Shown in pieces: positions 55,531 to 64,000 of a stretch of DNA of 64,000 bases. The notes beneath the pieces are model-generated. The model ran no database searches and was not told the origin of the DNA. It worked only from the letters and a program-made list of their open reading frames with translations. The first letter of the stretch is position 1, and every line of letters begins with the position of its first letter. Origin of the DNA: Megamerina dolium. Taxonomy: Eukaryota > Arthropoda > Insecta > Diptera > Megamerinidae. Where the stretch lies: assembly GCA_963854835.1 (NCBI GenBank), contig OY978530.1:26798137-26862136 (forward strand), read 5' to 3'. Made by a program: the position numbers and the translations under genes.

Positions 55531-56377
55531 AATGTACAAGTCAAATGATCATCAACTTTAGTATCAATTTAGTGGAAATTTCTTCCCAAAATATTTTTTC
55601 GAATTCAAGATAAACTGAAGCGAATAATTAACCCAAAGATAACAAATTCTATCAAAATAGACAAAAAAATTACATAATTTCTCCCGTTCCAAATGTATCA
55701 ATCTTTTTAGATCAAACCATGACACAAGATATAGAATACAAATATAGAAAAAAATAGAACGAAATATACATAGATAGACACAAAATAAATTATAAAAATT
55801 ACGCGAGGCGGCAATGCAACAAAACAATACACTAAATACAGGAGTTAAACCTGAGGTCGTGTTCTTTAATCGAGAAAGTATCCTGATATTAAACCAAAAA
55901 CTTGAAGTTAATCAAAATAAAGTGCTTTCATACCATACCAAAAATCATGAAATCGATTTAAAGGGCAAAAATATGTGATGACAAACTTCATTCTTATACT
56001 ATTTAACAAATCTTTTAATAAATGATATCGTACTTAATAAATGGTATCCAATGAAGCATATTAGAATACGCCGACATACGATACATGTTTATTACTTTAC
56101 CCACTCATTGGAACTATCAATAAATTCACATTATTGGGGATTGAGGATTCGAGGATGCGCAAGGCGTTTAGCTGTTATTTATGGTGCTTGTATATGGCTT
56201 TTTTGAATTCTTGTTGATGGTTGAAGTATTACTTTACATCGATAGTTGTGGAGTAATTAAGTGGTATTAATTTAGGTCCTAGTAACAAATAAAATAAATA
56301 TGTGGCACTTAAAGCCCCGAAGGGCTCGTTGGCCTACTTGTTTTAGCCGGTTCCGAACGGCAGAACCCTTGTTACAT
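55531..56377. other. Unassigned AT-rich stretch
   Basis: No domain, RNA gene or repeat pair recognised. A small hairpin, agccccgaagggct, lies at about 56313. Confidence 0.3.
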
Positions 56378-56591
56378 CACTTTTTCTGAGCTTTGTTACA
56401 GAGTTCTTTTAGAAGCTTTTCCATGGCAAATTGTTACTGCCGGAAGAATTGCCAATTGTTTGCCGACAGGTGGGTACCATTCGAAAGAAAAATATCTCCG
56501 ATATGAAATTTATTATGCTTCAGCCGGGGATTGAACCACGACCTACAGATCAGAAAGCCAACACACTAACCACTGATCCACGGCACCCACT
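56378..56591 (-). mobile_element. tRNA-derived SINE, copy 2 (better preserved)
   Basis: Read on the minus strand from 56591, it starts gtgggtgccgtggatcagtg. It has an A-box (tggatcagtgg) and a B-box (ggttcaatccc) at tRNA-like spacing, and the head ends ccccggctgaagc. A body of about 130 bp follows. The head resembles a tRNA but lacks credible anticodon-stem pairing, so it is a SINE promoter and not a functional tRNA. Copy 1 at 13420-13577 shares head and body, with an internal deletion there. SINEs are mobilised by the enzymes of LINEs. Confidence 0.8.
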
Positions 56592-57014
56592 ATAGTAATT
56601 GGAAATTATTACTCATCGATGGCACAGTGAAACTGTGCAAAGGCTATGATGTAAAGAAAGCAGAAGCAAGAAGAAAAATAATCGATGAACTATACGAAAC
56701 GCATAATGCATTGTCAACGTAACATGAATTATCGCCTAATGCATAAAAAATGCATGAGTCGCATAATACATTATCAACATAAAAACCGAGTACAGCTCTT
56801 AAAAAAATGCAAACTTGCGTATAAAATCTGCTTAAGTAATGCAAAAGAAAAGTCTACTTGCGAAATTGCTTTTGAATCAGTTTCCATTTCAACTTAAGGG
56901 AGCAATAGATTTTATTCCAATTTGTAAAGACTGCAAATGCAACCTTATTTTGACTTTCAAGCAATTCCATACTTTCTGGCAGAAACAAATACAAATTTAT
57001 TTTTTCTGCAATGA
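56592..57014. other. Spacer with a short dispersed repeat
   Basis: The word cataatacattatcaacataa at 56763 also occurs at about 49624, and a variant (cataatgcattgtcaacgtaa) lies at 56701. It may belong to an unrecognised small element. No gene is supported. Confidence 0.4.
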
Positions 57015-58935
57015 GTACTTTACTTACTTACATACTTATATGGCCATTAAAAGTGAAAATCGATTTAGGCCGAATCTAGCATGCTTTGTCAGCCAACTCT
57101 TTCCTTCGATAGCTAGAGCCATTTAGAGACTCCAAGCGCTCATTAGTTCTCCAGTACTTGGTCTTTCTACCGGAGGTTAGGTCTGCCTCTTCTGCATAGT
57201 CCACCAACAGGTTCCGAATTTACACCTTCTTAGACGGAGCTTGCTCCTCCATTCGCTCGACATGATCTAGCCATCAGAGCAGCTGTATTTTAATACTCTT
57301 TACTATGTAGGTGTCGGCATACATACAGCTCATACAGCGCATGGTTCTACCTTATTCGATACTCCCCACCAACGCAAATAGGTCAAAGAATCTTTCGTAA
57401 CATTTTTTCCTTGAAAACTCAGATCATTCTCTCATCTGAGGCGGAAATTGTCATACTTCGGCGCCATATATAAGGATAGGAATGATGAGAGACTTGTCGG
57501 GTGTGGTTTTCGTTTCTCGAAAAAGATTTTTATTTCTAAATTGCTTACTTAGTCCAAAGGAACACCTGTTATCAAAAGTAATGCTTCGCAATATCTTCAG
57601 ACTAGTTCGACACGACTACTTTGAGAATGCTGCACTGACTGCTCGCGGCTTCTTGCCGATTATGTGATGTACGCCTGCAGCATGACACTTTTGTTGAAGA
57701 TAGTGCCATTATGTGGTAGATCAGCAGGTCGTATTATTTTCTCCATAATAAGTCGCCCCTTGCTTAGTACCTCTACGAAGCGTTTTTCTGTAGGCAGGTT
57801 CTTTCTCTACGGTAGCATCGCGACACTACTGGTCATACATCTCATTCATCAGAGGGCGGTAGAAACCGGTTACCTCCTCGGCAGCGCTAGTCATGGAGTG
57901 GGTAATTTGTGTCCACCGTGCGTACGTATCATCAAGATGTGGAATTTTCTGCATAAGTAGATCCGATAATCATGTGGCAAAAGCAGTTGCTGTCTCTGGT
58001 GATTGCAGCTTACTGATGTCAGGCTTTCTTTGTACGGCACTTTGCTTGTTATTTGCGACACATAAACTTCTTTTCAGCTTAGTAGGGATCCGAGTCGATG
58101 GTGGTACCATGGACCGATTTCATGTCTATCACACTGTAAGCATGCCTTCCATAGATCACCACGTAATCAATTCGGTTAACGCGTTCATTGACGTTGCTTT
58201 ATGGATGTCGAGATGCTGAAATCTGGTACTGCTAATTACCATGCTTCGTGCTGCGGCGAAGTCGATCAGCCTTATTTTGTTATCGCAAGTGTTCTGTTGA
58301 AGGCTGAATTTTCCGACAGTTGAACCAAAGGTACCTTCCTTGTCCATCCTGACATTAAAGTCGCCAAGCACGATTTTGATAACATAGCGGGGGCAGCAGT
58401 CATAACTTATTCGAAGTGCTCAAAGAAGCTTTTTTGTTCGCATCGTCCTTCTCATCCGTTGGAGAGTGGGCGTATATTAGGCTGATGTTGAAAAAGTTGG
58501 TTTTTATGCGATTTGTTGCCGGCCGTTCTTTCACATGTGAGAACCGTGAGACAAGATGTCGTAATCTCTTACTAACAACAAACTGTCATCAGAGTTTGTG
58601 CCGCTCCGCAAGGCAACTGTAATATATATCACAGGAGCAACCCTGTCCCATTCTTCGCATTTCCTGAAGTGCGATGATGTCAGCATTATATTTGTGAAGG
58701 ACATCAACCACATGGATAAAGGCACCTTCGCTATGGAGGGACTGGACATTTCAGGTGCATATCCGTAAATCATGAACCTTATATCTTTTGCGGGGGTTAT
58801 CAACAGGTAGTCCTTATCCGAGGTATGGTTTGATTTTTCATTGGGGGAAGTTTTTATGTGGTGGGTCCCAAGCCCAACGCACAACCTCAAAACGAAGAGG
58901 TTTTCGCAGCCTCCCAGCTGGTGTCAGGAACTTTA
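57015..58935 (-). mobile_element. RTE element copy E, internally deleted
   Basis: A minus-strand RTE from the endonuclease start (58900) to the 3' end with a degraded TAAG tail (57015-57045). Endonuclease blocks are at 58890-58531 and 58371-58156 (MLGDFNVRMDKEGTFGSTVG, IRLIDFAAARSMVI). RT-derived parts are at 57750-57660 (around the YADD region) and 57620-57160. Much of the RT is deleted and the copy is more diverged than A-C. It begins within a few bases of the same position as copy A (cctg-cacc-gctgggaggc). A Tc1/mariner relic abuts its 5' end. Confidence 0.8.
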
Positions 58936-59540
58936 AGAGGGAAAAATCATCTTCAGCGATGAAGCTTTTTTCTGGCTCAATGGCTTTGTCAATAAGCAAA
59001 ATGTGCGTTATTGGTCAGCAACAAGCCCACAAGTGCTTCTTGAGACATCGTTGCACCCGCAAAAAGTTGCTGTTTGGTGCGGTTTTCATGGTTTTCTTGC
59101 CGAAGGTGTGATTGGGTCATGTTACCGTCAATGGAGAGCGCTATCGTGCTATGTTGGAAGATTATTTGTGGCCAGAATTGGATGAACTTGATATGAGCGA
59201 TATGTGGTTTCAACAAGACGGTGCCACTAGCCACACAGCACACGTCACAATCAATTTATTGCAAGGCAAATTCGATGAACGATTTATCTCGAGAAATGGT
59301 CCGGTCGAATGGGCGCCTCGTTCATGCGATCTAACACCATTGGATTTCCTTTTATGGGTCTTTATCAAGTCACTGGTCCATGCCAACAAGTCAGCAACTT
59401 TAGACGAGCTCAAAGACAACAAATTGCCAACGTTCCGGTCGAAATGTGTGCTAGAGTGGTGGAAAATTGGGTCCAAAGAATCTACCGCTGTAAACGGGCT
59501 CGTGGTGGTCATATGACCGATACCGATTTTCATTCATAAA
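58936..59540 (+). pseudogene. Tc1/mariner-like transposase, C-terminal half
   Basis: It encodes the catalytic half of an insect Tc1/mariner transposase. IIFSDEAFFWLNGFVNKQN (first catalytic Asp, about 58945) is followed by YWSATSPQVLLETSLHPQKV, AVWCGFHGFLAEGVIG and a frameshift near 59120. Then come VNGERYRAMLEDYLWPELDE, MWFQQDGATSHTAHVTINLL (second Asp, 59215), PRSCDLTPLDFLLWVFIKS (third Asp, 59335) and, in another frame, RCKRARGGHMTDTDFHS. All three acidic residues are present, but two frameshifts and loss of the N-terminus inactivate it. The family is the same as the relics at 49.6 and 52.6 kb. Confidence 0.85.
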
Positions 59541-59649
59541 ATGTAATGCTTGCAATATATCCACAATAAATTTGAATTCAATATCTCAAATATTTCTGTG
59601 TTTTATTAACAGATAAAATTATGTCTTTGTATGGCTATGTAAAAAGATG

Positions 59650-61262
59650 TACAACCGCGATGGATGTACGAAAAGCGCACACAAGATGACTACACTCGTG
59701 AGATAATCGTTTACTTTTTAAAAAGCAAGTCTGAAGTTCACGACAAATTCTTGGAGTTCAAGAAAATGGTTGAAAATCAAACTAGAGAAAAAATAAAACA
59801 TTTTAGGAGTGATAACGGCACAGAATACACCAATAAAGTATTTCAGAAGACCCTAAAAAGATATGAAATTATTCATCAAATATCAGTACCATATTATCCA
59901 GAACAAAATGGTTCAGCGGAACGTGTTAATAGAACACTGACCGAAAAGATAAGATGTATGCTATATGATTCAAAGTTGCCCAAACATTTTTGGGCTGAAG
60001 CTGCTGATACAGTAGTGTAGATATAAGTGGATATATAGAGTGGATATAAATAAGACTAATGACAATGAAAGTTTTCGGTTGTACAGCAATCATGTTTATA
60101 CCAAAAAAAAGAAACGAAAGAAATAGGATGAGAAATCAGAACGCGGAATTTTTGTAGGTTATGGTATAAACAGCAAGGGATACCGAGAATATGAATATCA
60201 CGAAGAGGCGTGATAATGTCCAACATTCTATAGAAGAACTGAGAGAAGATGATAACAATTCAAATTCATTGACATTTGAGTCTTTATCAGAAAATGGCAA
60301 TGAAGTGGGGGAAATTTGAGATGGATTAGAAGACGAAGAAACCGAGCAGGAGGAGTTTAGAGATGTAACCTGTGGCGAAGTTTTGAATGTCAATAAGCAA
60401 GTAAGATAGAGTCAAAAGCAAGTGGAGGCTATAAATGTACCACTGAGGTGCAGTGAGAGAATAGCGAAAAAGCAAGGATTCGAAAATTTTGGATACATTG
60501 CAACTTTGCCTGACGATGAACCGACTACGATCGAAGAAGCATTATCCGGCGACGAGGCTGCAAAATAGAAGAGTGCTATTGAGAGCATGAATTGAATTTG
60601 CTGGAAGAAAATTAAACATGGATTATTACTCCAAAACCCTCTCACTGTAATCTTATCAAGTGATAGTATTCGTTTCAACGCCAGACTCATAGTTAAAGGA
60701 TATACACACAACGTAAGGGGATAGATTATGAAGAAACATTCTCACTATCGTACGCTATATATAGAGCATATAGAGCAAATGGATGCTGTAACGTATATGT
60801 TGATCCACCATCAGGCATCAACCTTCCGAAACGACATATTCTTAAATTAAAAAAGGCGATCTATGGACTGAAACAGATAGTTACGTTTGGAATATGAAAT
60901 TAAATGCTTCTTTAAAGCAGTATGGAGTCAGCCGATCTAAATTTGATTCATGTATTCATTTCAAAATGGTGAGCATTGTACGTTAACGATATATTGCTAT
61001 TTAGTAATGACAAAATATACACAGATGGTAAAGAAAACATTAATGACAAATTTTAAAAAGAAGTTCTTAGGGGAGTCGAAAAATGCCTCGGTACGATAAT
61101 TACTTAAAAAAGGAAATATTATTTTACTTGATCAAGAAGAGTTTGAATCAAAAGATTAAAAAGGAAGATTCGATTGATGAAGCAATGACGGAAATACCTT
61201 ACCAACAAGCAATTGGAAGTCTATTATTTGCTACACAGTGTACACGAGCTGATATCTGCCAG
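59650..61262 (+). pseudogene. Ty1/copia pol (integrase and RT), broken
   Basis: The integrase core is at 59664-60020: QDDYTREIIVYFLKSKSEVH (first Asp), KHFRSDNGTEYTNKVFQ (second Asp) and YYPEQNGSAERVNRTLTEKI (Glu). The linker and RT are in shifting frames: EPTTIEEALSGDEAAK (60520), ILKLKKAIYGLKQ (60840), YVNDILLFSND (60985; the usual YVDD has Asn in place of the first Asp) and YQQAIGSLLFATQCTRADIC (61205). This order (IN before RT) defines copia. The copy is inactive. It is interrupted after 61262, and its RNase H end reappears at 63800. Confidence 0.85.
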
Positions 61263-61446
61263 TGTCCACGCCAAAAGACATGTGTTGGGCACTGTCCGCA
61301 TAAAGTTTGCAACTCTATTCTATTTCGTCACGCTATTTTTTGCTATCATTCTCTCTATCTCTCTCTCCCGTACTCTATTTTCTTTTACACTTTCTCATCA
61401 CTTTTTGTTCATATTACTTTCTTTTTATTGTTGAGCTTAATGCTTA
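61263..61446. other. Pyrimidine-rich insert edge
   Basis: A C/T-rich stretch (ctctctatctctctctcccg at about 61354) between copia RT and the Jockey coding frame. It matches neither copia nor the Jockey coding region and may come from another inserted element. Confidence 0.4.
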
Positions 61447-63391
61447 GGTATGCAAGCAATCAAACTATAGCCCATACACACCAGCCGATATTGAATTGCT
61501 AGTAAGACAGAAAAGAAGACTCCGAAGACAATGGCAAGAATTCAGATCACCGAATCTGAAAACACAGCTACAGCACTGCACTCGAAAGTTAAAGCAAGCC
61601 TTAAAAAATAAAAACAACAAAGAGTTAGAAGAGCACATAGCGAAATTAACACCTGGTGAAGCGTCAGACTACTCTTTGTGCAAATCAGCAAAAAACTCAA
61701 ATCGGCCAATTCTCACTGATTCCCCCATCCGTTTGAGTGACGGTAATTGGGCTAGAAGCAACTGTGAGAAGGGTTTGGCTTTTGAAAACCACCTAAAAAG
61801 TGTGTTTACACCCAATCCACCCTCTTCACAGTCCTCATTACCAAAATTAACTTCTCAACCTTGCTCAATAACGATCAAAATTAAAAAAAAGGACATATTC
61901 AAAGCAATTTATAAAGATTTAAACCCAAAAAAATCACCTGGTCCAGATAAAATTACCGGTAAAATGATAAAAGAGCTACCTCCGGCTTCAGTAATTCATC
62001 TGATGCACATTTTCAATGCTATCCTTCGTATTAAACACTATCCCAAATGCTGGAAAACTTCAAAAATTATTATGATAGCAAAACCAGGAAAAGACCCTAC
62101 AAAAGTTGCATCGTACAGACCTATCAGCCTCCTGCCTCTACTTTCTAAAGTATTCGAAAAGCTACTTGTCATGAATATAACTCCATTTATTAATCTCAAC
62201 CAACTGATTCCTCAACATCAGTTTGGATTTAGAAAACAGCACGGCACAATAGAACAAGTCCACCGCATTGTAACTCTGATAAGGAACACTTTTGAAGAAA
62301 AAAAGTATTGCTCAGCTGTCTTTCTTGATATCACTCAAGCTTTCGATAAAGTATGGCACGATGGCCTTATTTACAAACTCAAACTATTACTGCCTGCAAA
62401 TGTCTCCTCATTGCTTAGTAGCTACCTCACGAAAAGACAATTTCTCGTACATCACAAGGATTACACAACAAATCCATTGGATATTCACGCTGGCGTTCCT
62501 CAAGGAAGCGTTTTGGGTCCCTTACTGTATCTCTTATACACTTCAGATATGCCCAACAATAACTATACATTCATATCGACCTTTGCTGATGATACGGCAA
62601 TATTGTGCTCTCGCTCTAACCCCATAGAAGCTACTAAACTCCTGCAGACTCATGTCGATTCTCTCGAAATCTGGCTAGCAAAATGGCGTATAAAAGTCAA
62701 TGAATCAAAGAGCGTACATGTAACCTTCACGCTAAGGCTAGATACATGTCCCCCACTTAAAATTAATGGCCAATCAGTTCCACAATGTTCCTCAACAAAG
62801 TACTTGGGTATTCACCTCGACAGAAGGCTGACATGGAAAAATCACATAGAGGCAAAGAAAACTCAGATCAAGCTTAAAATGAATCAGTTATGGTGGCTGT
62901 TACACAAAAGATCAAAGTTGAATCTTGAATACAAAGTGCTATTATATAAAGCAATCCTGAAACCAATCTGGACTTATGGTATTCAGTTTTGGGGCACCGC
63001 ATCTCCCTCTAATATCGAAAAATTGCAGCGAATACAATCCAAGTGTCTGCGAATTATTGTAAACGCGCCTTGGTATATGAGGAACGTTAACATCCATCGA
63101 GATTTAAATGTATCCACAATTTCTGAGGAAGTTGCAATGTCCTGCAGAAGCTACATTCAAAAATTACACAATCATCCGAATCCCCTTGCTAGGCAATTGT
63201 TGCTGAGCAAGGGGCATCGTCGATTAAAAAGAAAAGACACACTGAATATGCTGTAAAATTGCTACATCTCGCGACTCACCAAATTGTGATGGAACGTAGG
63301 GGATATCACATAGTTTTATTTAGTTTGTAAGATTTTAATACTTATTGTTAGTTTCTTGTATTTAAGAAAGATTCAATAAAAAAAAAATAAG

Positions 63392-63425
<34 letters not shown>
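61447..63425 (+). mobile_element. Jockey-clade element J2, 5' truncated
   Basis: The element runs from the EN-RT linker to a poly(A) tail of about 31 A (63395-63425), with AATAAA at about 63374. ORF1 and endonuclease are missing, and the RT frame is intact. J1 at 10103-11156 is a shorter copy of the same family, nearly identical at the DNA level. It sits inside copia pol. The target-site duplication was not found because flanking sequences 61263-61446 and 63426-63780 are not copia. Confidence 0.85.
61448..63256 (+). CDS. Jockey ORF2 fragment: intact reverse transcriptase
   Basis: An uninterrupted frame of about 600 codons without a proper start; a TTG at 61496 is the first start-like codon, but the true protein is truncated. 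Residues are counted from 61496. The linker (VRQKRRLRRQWQEFRSPNLK) leads to RT: KKSPGPDKITGKMIKELPP, SYRPISLLPLLSKVFEKLLV, QHQFGFRKQHGTIEQVHRIV and FLDITQAFDKVWHDGL (about 277, motif A Asp). GVPQGSVLGPLLYLLYTSDM and STFADDTAILC (about 360, catalytic FADD) follow, then thumb TKYLGIHLDRRLTWKNHIEA and LKPIWTYGIQFWGTASPSNI. RT copies element RNA at a nicked target. The product could fold, but no endonuclease accompanies it. Confidence 0.88.
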   Translation, partial: VCKQSNYSPYTPADIELLVRQKRRLRRQWQEFRSPNLKTQLQHCTRKLKQALKNKNNKELEEHIAKLTPGEASDYSLCKSAKNSNRPILTDSPIRLSDGNWARSNCEKGLAFENHLKSVFTPNPPSSQSSLPKLTSQPCSITIKIKKKDIFKAIYKDLNPKKSPGPDKITGKMIKELPPASVIHLMHIFNAILRIKHYPKCWKTSKIIMIAKPGKDPTKVASYRPISLLPLLSKVFEKLLVMNITPFINLNQLIPQHQFGFRKQHGTIEQVHRIVTLIRNTFEEKKYCSAVFLDITQAFDKVWHDGLIYKLKLLLPANVSSLLSSYLTKRQFLVHHKDYTTNPLDIHAGVPQGSVLGPLLYLLYTSDMPNNNYTFISTFADDTAILCSRSNPIEATKLLQTHVDSLEIWLAKWRIKVNESKSVHVTFTLRLDTCPPLKINGQSVPQCSSTKYLGIHLDRRLTWKNHIEAKKTQIKLKMNQLWWLLHKRSKLNLEYKVLLYKAILKPIWTYGIQFWGTASPSNIEKLQRIQSKCLRIIVNAPWYMRNVNIHRDLNVSTISEEVAMSCRSYIQKLHNHPNPLARQLLLSKGHRRLKRKDTLNML

Positions 63426-63427
<2 letters not shown>

Positions 63428-63785
63428 CTATATATGCTAACCAGGCAGTGCGCGATGATTAATCCGTATTTTTTTTTATAATATAATTAAATCTAGTTTT
63501 AAAAACATAAGTGAAATAGTGTGTAAAATTAATAAATAAAACTATGTAAATAAACAGAAGACAAAGTAAAACATACGCTTCAAAACTTCAAATATTAAAC
63601 AATATTGACAACATAAAAAGTGATTGTTATTGTGCGAAACACCATCACCAACCAGTCGACACAACAACAACAACAGTGGCAAGGTTTAAGCCAACTTGTG
63701 GCCCACCGGCAATCTCCCCCCTCATCTCTTCAGTACATTTTCTCATCCGATTTAACAAGAATCCTAAACGAGCGGTAAAACGTGT
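63426..63785 (+). other. Unassigned stretch after the Jockey tail
   Basis: A-rich, then caacaacaacaacagtgg (63663-63680) and CCACCGG-containing sequence. It resembles the 5' leader or ORF1 start of another non-LTR element, but no protein block supports this. Confidence 0.3.
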
Positions 63786-63794
63786 ATTTAAAGG

Positions 63795-64000
63795 GTACAC
63801 TTAAACCGACCAAAATGTATTGTGATAAAGTGCTGTTCATCTTTCTACAAATGATGGATTTCACTCAAGAACGAAACATATTGACATTCGGCATTACTTT
63901 ATCACAGAAAAGAGGAATATGAACGAGATAATTTTCTGTGGCATATCAACTTATAAAATACTTGCTGACTTTTTAACAAAACTAGTTTGTGATGACAAAC
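63795..64000 (+). pseudogene. Ty1/copia RNase H C-terminal end
   Basis: KPTKMYCDK (63804), then after a frame change LSTNDGFHSRTKHIDIRHYF and ADFLTKLVCDD. The F-H-x-RTKHIDIR-HF and AD-LTK blocks are the conserved end of copia RNase H. It is the continuation of the copia pol at 59650-61262. The window ends before any 3' LTR. Confidence 0.8.

Noticed and set aside
56520..56591. Possible functional tRNA gene
   Set aside because: Promoter boxes are present, but the anticodon stem and acceptor pairing are not credible and a SINE body follows, so it is scored as a SINE head.

Overview
The window looks like a piece of insect nuclear DNA, most likely from a fly. It is AT-rich, and almost everything recognisable in it is transposable-element sequence. 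The families seen are Jockey, LOA, RTE and CR1-like non-LTR retrotransposons; Ty3/gypsy, BEL/Pao and Ty1/copia LTR elements; mellifera-type mariner and other Tc1/mariner-like transposons; a tRNA-derived SINE; and several small inverted-repeat elements. I found no convincing single-copy host gene, rRNA, functional tRNA or CRISPR array. The dipteran assignment is an inference from the mix of element families, and the species cannot be named from this sequence.

Layout. 1-2.7 kb: a non-LTR element (-) split by an internally deleted RTE copy. 2.7-4.7 kb: mostly unassigned, with a MADF-like fragment. 4.7-13.4 kb: two Ty3/gypsy copies in inverted orientation around a mariner fragment. One copy carries a 709-bp TTAA-flanked element, the other a Jockey insertion. 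A SINE follows. 13.8-16.8 kb: a decayed gypsy (-) and a BEL/Pao gag-protease (+). 16.9-17.3 kb: a palindrome. 17.4-26 kb: a CR1-like element (-) apparently split by a nearly complete LOA element (-). 26-31 kb: RTE and non-LTR fragments plus a second LOA (-). 30.6-35 kb: a complex inverted duplication with 1,039-bp arms, a palindrome of about 440 bp, a Tc1/mariner relic and an RTE insertion. 35-36.9 kb: unassigned. 36.9-46 kb: an unclassified transposon protein, more LOA and CR1-like relics, BEL and gypsy remnants. 46-49.4 kb: the most complete RTE copy. 49.6-54.6 kb: two Tc1/mariner-like relics and a LOA remnant. One of the Tc1/mariner relics is interrupted by a 1,516-bp element with TIRs of about 210 bp, an internal three-unit minisatellite and 8-bp target-site duplications. 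55-64 kb: gypsy fragment, SINE, RTE (-), Tc1/mariner 3' half, and a copia pol split by a Jockey element with an intact RT frame.

The genes do not form operons or pathways. They record successive nested insertions, deletions and at least one inversion with duplication. The youngest-looking events are the two Jockey copies, the 1,039-bp inverted duplication (one mismatch noticed) and the nearly complete LOA element. I see no new enzymatic system. The most unusual structures are the minisatellite-bearing long-TIR element (52756-54271), the TTAA element with its empty site preserved in a second gypsy copy (7043-7751), and the inverted-duplication/palindrome complex (30604-35035). Boundaries given without an observed target-site duplication or repeat edge are approximate.
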